Shown piece by piece: positions 58,636 to 64,000 of a stretch of 64,000 nt of DNA. Below the pieces are notes generated by a model. It saw only the letters and a program-made list of their open reading frames with translations, ran no database searches and was not told the DNA's origin. The stretch is from CAVQHY01 sp963712465. GTDB taxonomy: Bacteria > Actinomycetota > Thermoleophilia > Gaiellales > Gaiellaceae. Positions within the stretch are counted from its first letter, which is position 1; each line of letters starts with the position of its first letter. The DNA is taken from assembly GCA_963712465.1 (NCBI GenBank), contig CAVQHY010000005.1, forward strand, positions 248,001-312,000, read 5' to 3'. Both the position numbers and the translations under genes were made by a program.

Positions 58636-59715
58636 GTGGATCTCGACCTCGTCCTGCTCGGTACCTCGGGCTCCGTTCCGACCGCGCGACGGTCGGTACC
58701 GTCGCTGCTCGTCCGTCGTGGCGGTGAGCGGATGCTCGTCGACTGCGGCGAGGGCACGCAGCGCCAGCTGCTTCGCTCGGGGATCGGCCTCATCGACCTC
58801 CCCGAGGTCTTCCTGACTCACTACCACGCCGACCACTACCTCGGCCTGCCGGGCATGCTGAAGACGTTCTCGCTCCGCGGCCGCGAGCTGCCGCTCACCG
58901 TGTACGGGCCGCCGGGGCTCGGTGACCTGTTCGGCGCGTTGCGGCGAATCTTCGGCCGCCTCAGCTACGAGCTCGAGCTGACGGAGCTCCGCCCGGGCGA
59001 CGTCCTGCCGCGCGGCGACTACGGCATCCACTCGTTCTCCGTCGACCACGGTGTCGCAGCGGTCGGATACGCGCTCGTCGAGGAGCCGCGGCCCGGCCGC
59101 TTCGACGTCGCCTCGGCACGGTCGCTCGGCGTCCCGGAGGGGCCGGCCTTCGGGCGTCTCCAGCAGGGTGAGGCGGTCGAGCTCGCGGACGGGCGAAAGG
59201 TCGTGCCGGAGCAGGTGCTCGGGCCGTCCCGGCCGGGACGGCTGGTCGTGATCACGGGAGACACGAGGCCGGCCCGATCGGTGCTGGAGGCCGCCAACGA
59301 GGCCGACGTGCTCGTGCACGAGGCAACCTTCGCGCAGGAGGAGAGCGCGCGGGCCGAGGAGACCCGCCACTCGACCGCGGCGGAGGCGGCCGAGATCGCG
59401 CGCCTTGCCGCGGCCCGGATGCTCGTTCTCGTCCACCTGTCGAATCGCTACGCGGGGCCCGAGATCGCGCGCGAGGCACGCGCGGTGTTCCCCGAGACGG
59501 TCGTCCCGAGGGACTTCGATATCATCGACGTCCGCTTTCCGGAGCGGGGTGGGCCGCGGCTGGTGAAGGGCGGTGCGCTCGCGGAGGCCGACGAGACGAG
59601 GTCGCATGTCGGGGATGGTGCAGGTGGCGATGGCGAACGACCTGGCCGAGGCCGAGGAGATCCAGACGATCCTCAGCGAGGCGGGAATCCCGTCGCAGGC
59701 CGTGCCCGCGGTTGA
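58636..59715 (+). CDS. rnz: Ribonuclease Z
   Basis: A 359-residue MBL-fold tRNA 3' endonuclease. The zinc motif is FLTHYHADHYLGLPGMLKTF (near 57-76), the PxKxRN-like and HEATF parts are ADVLVHEATFAQEES and the final VHLSNRY. The length is about 50 residues above the usual 300-310, because after RFPERGGPRLVKGGAL the frame runs on to 59715 through the start of the next gene. The extra end looks random, so the true stop may have been lost. Start: GTG. Confidence 0.9.
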   Translation: MDLDLVLLGTSGSVPTARRSVPSLLVRRGGERMLVDCGEGTQRQLLRSGIGLIDLPEVFLTHYHADHYLGLPGMLKTFSLRGRELPLTVYGPPGLGDLFGALRRIFGRLSYELELTELRPGDVLPRGDYGIHSFSVDHGVAAVGYALVEEPRPGRFDVASARSLGVPEGPAFGRLQQGEAVELADGRKVVPEQVLGPSRPGRLVVITGDTRPARSVLEAANEADVLVHEATFAQEESARAEETRHSTAAEAAEIARLAAARMLVLVHLSNRYAGPEIAREARAVFPETVVPRDFDIIDVRFPERGGPRLVKGGALAEADETRSHVGDGAGGDGERPGRGRGDPDDPQRGGNPVAGRARG

Positions 59716-59833
59716 GCACCACCCGTCCGGGCTCGAGGACGCGCCGCAGAAAATCCTCGTCCCGGAGGAGTCCCTCGAAGCTGCGCAGTACGCGATCGAG
59801 GGCATGACCGAGCCCGACGAGCTAGAGGCTTGA
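59606..59833 (+). CDS. Small DUF2007-type protein
   Basis: A 75-residue protein starting MSGMVQVAMANDLAEAEEIQ. The ferredoxin-like pattern TILSEAGIPSQAVPAVEHHP and KILVPEESLEAAQYAIEGM matches the DUF2007/putative signal-transducing domain. The start overlaps the tail of rnz by 110 nt. Its last codons (DELEA-stop) are part of the 19-bp palindrome. Function unknown. Confidence 0.75.
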   Translation: MSGMVQVAMANDLAEAEEIQTILSEAGIPSQAVPAVEHHPSGLEDAPQKILVPEESLEAAQYAIEGMTEPDELEA

Positions 59834-59872
59834 TGTGAGCTTGGCGTGCGCCCAGCTCACATCAAGCCTCTA
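59823..59872. repeat. 50-nt perfect palindromic repeat at a gene junction
   Basis: Arms TAGAGGCTTGATGTGAGCT and AGCTCACATCAAGCCTCTA pair over 19 bp around TGGCGTGCGCCC, which adds a further GGCG/CGCC stem. It gives the stop of the upstream DUF2007 gene and a stop just before the frame of the downstream methyltransferase. An 18-nt match lies at 5721-5738. Could act as a terminator, but no T-tract follows. Confidence 0.85.
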
Positions 59873-59873
59873 A

Positions 59874-60629
59874 CCGGCGACGCCTGACCCGTTCGGCTCC
59901 CTCGCCGGCGACTACGACCGGCTGCGCCCCCAGGACGCGAACTGGCGGGAGCTGCTCGACGTGCTCGTCGAGGAGGGAGAGCTGCTCGGCCGGCGCGTCC
60001 TCGACGTCGGCTGCGGCACCGGCAGGCTCTCGCTCGCGCTGGCCGAGCAACACGGCTGCCGCGTCTGGGGCGTCGACTCCTCGGCCCAGATGCTCGACGA
60101 GGCGCAGCAGCGGGCCGGTCGCCGCGTCTCGTTCAAGCAGGCCGCTGCCGAGGCTCTCCCGTTTCGCGGGGGGTGGTTCGAGCGCGCGGTCCTGCGCCTC
60201 GTCGTCCATCATCTCGACCGTCCCGTGGCGCTTCCCGAGGTCGCCCGCGTCATCGGAAGCGGCGGGCGTGTGGTCATCGCGACGTTTCGCCCCGAGCACT
60301 TCGCCGGCTTCTGGCTGAACCCGTACTTCCCGTCGATCCGCTCGATCGACGAGACACGGTTTCCCGCCCCTCAGACGCTCGCCGCAGAGCTCGTTTCCGC
60401 CGGCTTTGCGCCGCCGCGCATCCGCGCACTCACGCAGACGGTCGAAACGACAAGGGTCGAGGCGCTCGAGCGCCTTCGAGGCCGCTTCATCTCGACGCTG
60501 CAGCTTCTGTCCCAAGACGAGTACAGCGCCGGGCTCGCGCGCGCGGAACGCGAGCTCCCGGAACGAGTGTCCTACCTGCTCGAATGGGCGGTTGTGACCG
60601 CAGAGCTCGGCGGCAGGCCCGCCGCGTAA
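59874..60629 (+). CDS. SAM-dependent methyltransferase, native start not found
   Basis: The reading frame opens right after the TAA at 59871 and encodes DPFGSLAGDYDRLRPQD in the part where such methyltransferases begin. Motif I is LDVGCGTGRLSLALAEQHGC, motif II region VDSSAQMLDEA, and motif IV WFERAVLRLVVHHLDR. There is no ATG, GTG or TTG before a GTG at 59961, which would delete the first 29 residues. The displaced start coincides with the palindrome at 59823-59872. Coordinates cover the conserved frame. Substrate unknown. Confidence 0.68.
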   Translation, partial: PATPDPFGSLAGDYDRLRPQDANWRELLDVLVEEGELLGRRVLDVGCGTGRLSLALAEQHGCRVWGVDSSAQMLDEAQQRAGRRVSFKQAAAEALPFRGGWFERAVLRLVVHHLDRPVALPEVARVIGSGGRVVIATFRPEHFAGFWLNPYFPSIRSIDETRFPAPQTLAAELVSAGFAPPRIRALTQTVETTRVEALERLRGRFISTLQLLSQDEYSAGLARAERELPERVSYLLEWAVVTAELGGRPAA

Positions 60630-60687
60630 CAGAGCCCCAAGGAAGCGCGCGCCACGACGTCCGTCGGAATCGCTAGCATCGCTGCGG

Positions 60688-60720
60688 CCTTTAACTCGGT
60701 CCCGCGAGACCGGAAAGGAG
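60688..60720 (+). promoter_or_regulatory. PyrR-binding leader hairpin overlapping the ribosome binding site
   Basis: CCTTT-AACT-CGGTC-CCGCGA-GACCG-G-AAAGG: an outer CCTTT/AAAGG stem, an internal loop and an inner CGGTC/GACCG stem with loop CCGCGA. The 3' outer arm continues into the ribosome binding site (AAAGGAG) of pyrR, 6 nt before the GTG. Actinobacterial pyr leaders have such a binding loop, and PyrR bound to UMP would hide the site and repress translation. No separate terminator is seen. Confidence 0.8.
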
Positions 60721-60726
60721 ACGAAC

Positions 60727-61296
60727 GTGGCTGCCGCCGAACAGACGGCGAAGGTCCTGCTCGACGCCGAGGCGCTGAACCGGACGCTTTCCCGGATCGC
60801 CCACGAGATCGTCGAGCGAAACCCCGATCTCGACACCCTCGCCCTCGTCGGGATCCACACGCGGGGCGTACCGCTCGCCCAGCGGCTCAGACGCCGGATC
60901 GAGAACTTCACCGGCCGGGAGGTCGCGCTCGGCACGCTCGATATCACCTTCCACCGCGACGACCTGCACGTACGCGGCTCCGGACGGCCGCTCAACCCCC
61001 AGCCGGTCGTGAAGGCAACGCGGCTGGACTTTCCTCTCGAGGGGATGACGTGCGTTCTCGTCGACGACGTCCTCTACACGGGCCGCACGATCCGGGCGGC
61101 GATCGAGGCCCTCTTCGGGTACGGGCGCCCGGATCGGGTCCAGCTGGCGGTCCTTGCCGATCGCGGCCACCGCGAGTTGCCGATCCGGCCCGACTACGTC
61201 GGCAAGAACCTGCCGACCGCGCGAAGCGAGCGCATCCAGGTGCAGCTCGTCGAGGTCGACGAGCTCGACCGAGTCCTACTCGTCCCAGGGGAGTGA
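60727..61296 (+). CDS. pyrR: Bifunctional pyr operon regulator / uracil phosphoribosyltransferase
   Basis: A 189-residue PRTase-fold protein. The PRPP-binding loop is VLVDDVLYTGRTIRAAIEAL (near 112-131), the family segments LVGIHTRGVPLAQRL and GTLDITFHRDDL are present, and NLPTARSERIQVQL lies near the C-terminus. In its family it binds the leader RNA with UMP and also converts uracil to UMP. First gene of the pyr operon, GTG start just after the RNA hairpin. The stop is 3 nt from pyrB. Confidence 0.95.
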   Translation: MAAAEQTAKVLLDAEALNRTLSRIAHEIVERNPDLDTLALVGIHTRGVPLAQRLRRRIENFTGREVALGTLDITFHRDDLHVRGSGRPLNPQPVVKATRLDFPLEGMTCVLVDDVLYTGRTIRAAIEALFGYGRPDRVQLAVLADRGHRELPIRPDYVGKNLPTARSERIQVQLVEVDELDRVLLVPGE

Positions 61297-61299
61297 CGC

Positions 61300-62337
61300 A
61301 TGGCTGACGTGAGATCGCTGACGAAGAAGTCGAAACGCCCCGTCCCTGTCGGGGTCGCCCTGCGCGACGAGCTGCTCGCTCCGAGAACGTCGTTGCGCCG
61401 GCACCTGATCTCGATCGAGGACCTGTCCAAGGACGACGTCGAGCGGCTGCTCGCCCTCGCGCGCAGGTTCGCGCAGACGCTCGACCGGGACGTGAAGAAG
61501 CTTCCGCCCCTCAAGGGCCGCACGATCGTCAACCTCTTCTACGAGTCCTCGACCCGAACGTCCTCGAGCTTCGAGCTGGCGGCGAAGCGCCTCTCGGCCG
61601 ACGTCATGTCGATCAAGGCGGCCGGCTCGTCGGTCGACAAGGGCGAGTCGCTGAAGGACACCGCGCTGACGATCGCAGCCTACGACCCTGACGTGATCGT
61701 CATTCGCCACCCGGAGATCGGCGCGCCGCAGCTTGTCGCGCGCCACACCGAGGCGCACATCGTCAACGCAGGTGACGGCAAGCATCAGCATCCGACCCAG
61801 GCGCTGCTCGACCTGTACACGATCGACGAGGAGCTGGGCGGGGTCGCGGGGCTCCACGTCGCGATCGTCGGGGACGTGCTCCACTCGCGCGTGGCGCGCT
61901 CGAATGTGCAGGCGCTCCTGCTGATGGGGGCACGGGTGACGCTCGTCGGACCCCCTGCCCTGATCCCGCGCGGGATCGAGGCGATGGGCTGCGAGGTCTC
62001 GTACTCGATCGATGCGATCCGGGACGCCGACGTCGTCTACGTCCTGCGCATGCAGCACGAGCGCATGCTCGAGGGCGCGAACCACGTGCCGAGCCTGCGC
62101 GAGTACGCCGCGTACTGGGGTGTGACGGCCGCCCGGCTGCGACCCGGTCAGAAGGTGATGCACCCGGGCCCGATGAACCGGGGTGTCGAGATCGACTCGG
62201 TGGTGGCGGACATGGCAGACGCGCTGATCGAGCGTCAGGTGCGAAGCGGGCTCGTCACCCGGATGGCAGTCCTCTACGACCTCCTCACCCACGACCCGGC
62301 GGAGGTCAGGGTCGCCGAGATCGAGGAGGTGGCGTGA
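61300..62337 (+). CDS. pyrB: Aspartate carbamoyltransferase, catalytic subunit
   Basis: A 345-residue transcarbamoylase, the first committed step of UMP synthesis. Carbamoyl-phosphate motif is NLFYESSTRTSSSFELAAKR, the aspartate domain has NAGDGKHQHPTQALLDLYTI and the end has MHPGPMNRGVEID. The first 25 residues (MADVRSLTKKSKRPVPVGVA) form an extra basic N-terminal tail. The ATG lies 3 nt after pyrR, and the end overlaps pyrC by one base (TGATG), a typical coupled arrangement. No regulatory PyrI gene is seen here. Confidence 0.95.
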   Translation: MADVRSLTKKSKRPVPVGVALRDELLAPRTSLRRHLISIEDLSKDDVERLLALARRFAQTLDRDVKKLPPLKGRTIVNLFYESSTRTSSSFELAAKRLSADVMSIKAAGSSVDKGESLKDTALTIAAYDPDVIVIRHPEIGAPQLVARHTEAHIVNAGDGKHQHPTQALLDLYTIDEELGGVAGLHVAIVGDVLHSRVARSNVQALLLMGARVTLVGPPALIPRGIEAMGCEVSYSIDAIRDADVVYVLRMQHERMLEGANHVPSLREYAAYWGVTAARLRPGQKVMHPGPMNRGVEIDSVVADMADALIERQVRSGLVTRMAVLYDLLTHDPAEVRVAEIEEVA

Positions 62338-63659
62338 TGCTGTTTCGCAAGGACGCCCCGCCGGAGAACCTGGTCGTCCGCGGCGCCCGCGTGCTCGACC
62401 CGGTCCAGGGAGTCGACGCGGTCGTCGACGTACGGATCGACGGCGGCGTGATCGCTCAGATCGGCGACCGGCTCGACACGAACGAGCATCGGGTGCTCGA
62501 GGCCGAAGGCCTGGTCCTCGCGCCAGGCTTTGTCGACGCGCACGTGCACCTCCGGACTCCCGGCCGCGAGGACGAGGAGGACATCGCGTCGGGGACGGCC
62601 GCCGCAGCGGCGGGCGGCTTCTGCGCCGTTCTCGCGATGCCCAACACCGAGCCGGTCGTCGACTCGGCCGCCGTCCTGGGCGCGCTCGTCGAGCAGGCTC
62701 GGGCCCATGCGGAGGTTCCCGTCGGCTTCCTAGCCGCGATCACGAAGGGCCAGGCGGGCGCCGAGCTGACGGAGATGGTCGAGCTGGCCGACGCCGGCGC
62801 GGCGGGGTTCACAGACGACGGCCGGCCCGTGGTCGCGGCCGGGCTGATGCGACGCGCGCTCCAGTACAACGCGGTCGCAGGGCGCCGGGTTGCGCTCCAC
62901 TGCGAGGAGCCGACCCTCACGCGCGGCGGCCACATGCACGAGGGGGCGGTGTCGGCAGAGCTCGGCTTCGGCGGCTACCCGTCGATCGCCGAGAGTCTGA
63001 TGGTCGCCCGCGACCTGGCGATCGCGCAGTACGAGGGCCAGTCGGTGCACCTCCTCCATCTGTCCGCGCGCGAGTCGGTCGAGGCGCTTCGCAACGCGCA
63101 GGCCGCGGGCGTCCGGGCCACGGGCGAGGTGACGCCGCACCACCTCTGCCTCACCGACGACGCCGTCCGGACGCTCGACTCCAACCTGAAGATGAATCCT
63201 CCGCTTCGCGCCGAGGAGGATCGAACCGCGCTGCTCGACGCCGTTCGCGACGGCACGATCGCCGCCGTCGCGACTGACCACGCACCGCACGCGCGCCACG
63301 AGAAGGAGGTGCCCTTCGAGGCCGCTCCGTTCGGCGTCACGGGGCTCGAGACGGCCTTCGCGGCACTCCACACCCGGCTCGTTGGCCCTGGGTTGCTCTC
63401 GCTCGAGACCCTGCTCGAGCGGATGAGCGCCGGGCCGGCGCGCGTGTACGGGCTGGAGGCGCCACGTATCGCCCCGGGAGCCCCTGCGAACCTCGTTCTG
63501 CTCGACCTCGAGGCCGCCTGGAGGGTCGAGGAGTCGTGTTTCCGCTCGAAGTCGGTGAACTCTTGGCTCCTCGGCGACACCCTGCGCGGCCGGGTGTGCA
63601 CGACGATCGCCGACGGTCGCCTCGCCTACGATGGGGTCAGGTCTTGCATAGCGGCATAG
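62337..63659 (+). CDS. pyrC: Dihydroorotase
   Basis: A 440-residue zinc amidohydrolase. The metal site begins FVDAHVHLRTPG, the catalytic block includes KGQAGAELTEMVELADAGAA, LHCEEPTLTRGGHMHEG, HLLHLSARESVEAL and ATDHAPHARHEKE. An ATG at 62337 overlaps the pyrB stop; a GTG at 62334 is the alternative. Its end is unusual: the last residues (VRSCIAA-stop) come from a palindrome at 63633-63694. Otherwise class I PyrC length and motifs are normal. Confidence 0.94.
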   Translation: MLFRKDAPPENLVVRGARVLDPVQGVDAVVDVRIDGGVIAQIGDRLDTNEHRVLEAEGLVLAPGFVDAHVHLRTPGREDEEDIASGTAAAAAGGFCAVLAMPNTEPVVDSAAVLGALVEQARAHAEVPVGFLAAITKGQAGAELTEMVELADAGAAGFTDDGRPVVAAGLMRRALQYNAVAGRRVALHCEEPTLTRGGHMHEGAVSAELGFGGYPSIAESLMVARDLAIAQYEGQSVHLLHLSARESVEALRNAQAAGVRATGEVTPHHLCLTDDAVRTLDSNLKMNPPLRAEEDRTALLDAVRDGTIAAVATDHAPHARHEKEVPFEAAPFGVTGLETAFAALHTRLVGPGLLSLETLLERMSAGPARVYGLEAPRIAPGAPANLVLLDLEAAWRVEESCFRSKSVNSWLLGDTLRGRVCTTIADGRLAYDGVRSCIAA

Positions 63660-63694
63660 GGGAGGCCTTATGCGCTTATGCAAGACCTGACCCC
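63633..63694. repeat. 62-nt palindromic repeat at the pyrC/carA junction
   Basis: Arms GGGGTCAGGTCTTGCATA and TATGCAAGACCTGACCCC pair perfectly over 18 bp around a 26-nt middle with a further GCATA/TATGC stem. The left arm provides the last codons of pyrC and the right arm runs into the 5' part of carA, replacing its expected start. The arm sequence resembles dispersed repeats known in other genomes only by general memory. Confidence 0.85.
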
Positions 63695-64000
63695 GAGGGG
63701 TTTCTCGTCCTCGAGGACGGCTCGGTCTTCCGCGGCCGGTCGGTCGGCGCGCCGGGCGTCGCATTCGGCGAGGCGGTCTTCACGACGGCGATGTCGGGCT
63801 ACCAGGAGGTGGTGACGGACCCGAGCTTCGCCGAGCAGCTCGTCTGCTTCACGGCACCCATGATCGGAAACTACGGCGTCGCGTGCCGCCGGTCGGAGTC
63901 GGCCACCGCACACGCTCGCGCGATCCTGATGCGCCGGGCCACGGGCACGGACTGGCCGCGCTGGCTCGCCGAGCGGGGCGTGGTCGCGCTGGACGAGATC
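63644..64000 (+). CDS. carA: Carbamoyl-phosphate synthase small subunit (partial)
   Basis: The N-terminal part of the glutaminase subunit, running off the window. GFLVLEDGSVFRGRSVGAPG, then GEAVFTTAMSGYQEVVTDPS and LVCFTAPMIGNYGV are standard. There is no ATG or GTG in front of GFLVLEDG; the frame continues upstream through the palindrome to a TTG at 63644 within its left arm, which is given as the start but is unproven. It follows pyrC at an overlap, as usual for pyr operons. Confidence 0.85.
   Translation, partial: MHSGIGEALCAYARPDPEGFLVLEDGSVFRGRSVGAPGVAFGEAVFTTAMSGYQEVVTDPSFAEQLVCFTAPMIGNYGVACRRSESATAHARAILMRRATGTDWPRWLAERGVVALDEI

Overview
This window is high-GC DNA from a bacterial chromosome, most likely an actinomycete of the Thermoleophilia (Gaiella/Solirubrobacter-like). 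That placement is inferred from base composition, frequent GTG starts, a UvrD-type helicase ending in an HRDC domain, a Gram-positive/actinobacterial type SOS operator, and many secreted proteins with RTX or InlB-like repeats. No taxonomic marker was compared with a database. The window opens inside an rRNA operon (23S 3' part, 5S, terminator) and closes inside carA.

Region by region. 2.7-12.5 kb: a methyltransferase, an M48 protease, a TMEM175-type channel, a histidine phosphatase and an SDR, then the replication and repair genes dgt-dnaG, tRNA-Asn and a UvrD-family helicase. 12.3-16.7 kb: a gene-poor island with structured intergenic DNA, half of a tRNA, decayed small ORFs, an intact CAT-anticodon tRNA, a SnoaL-like protein and a cupin. 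16.7-24.3 kb: an L,D-transpeptidase with an apparent frameshift, a primary-type sigma factor, a hibernation factor with a duplicated C-terminal domain, pdxS, pdxT and yebC. 24.3-30 kb: ruvC, ruvA and ruvB, each separated by an antisense secreted-protein gene. 30-41 kb: recJ, relA/spoT, a coiled-coil protein, cupredoxin, nuclease, thioesterase, ppk2, phosphomannomutase, MBL and HIT proteins. 41.2-46.7 kb: a second gene-poor island with a truncated gene, a frameshifted RTX protein, decayed small ORFs, tiny proteins and a GNAT enzyme. 46.7-57.4 kb: corA, a CSLREA/RTX surface protein, an MFS carrier, tRNA-Arg, a dgcA-dgcN-like pair (D-glutamate catabolism), a glycosidase-like secreted protein, two overlapping M29 aminopeptidases and a YpfJ-like protease. 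57.5-64 kb: a LysM protein under a promoter with two LexA-type operators, RNase Z, two methyltransferases, and the pyrimidine operon pyrR-pyrB-pyrC-carA with a PyrR-type leader hairpin.

The most interesting features are not ordinary genes. (1) Three kinds of long perfect palindromes sit at gene edges or inside genes: one lies at the pyrC/carA junction and one before a methyltransferase, and in both cases the downstream gene has no ordinary start codon where its homologs begin; one is carried in frame inside phosphomannomutase. (2) A hairpin whose loop contains GATGCGGC recurs in gene-free DNA, twice in the pdxS leader, where one copy looks like a terminator. (3) A small protein family survives only as four frameshifted or truncated remnants in the two islands. 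(4) The LysM gene has a consensus-like promoter with an SOS operator in its spacer and a second operator over its ATG, suggesting a YneA/DivS/ChiZ-like division inhibitor. (5) Several single-base frameshifts occur in otherwise well-conserved proteins; these may be real decay or assembly error.
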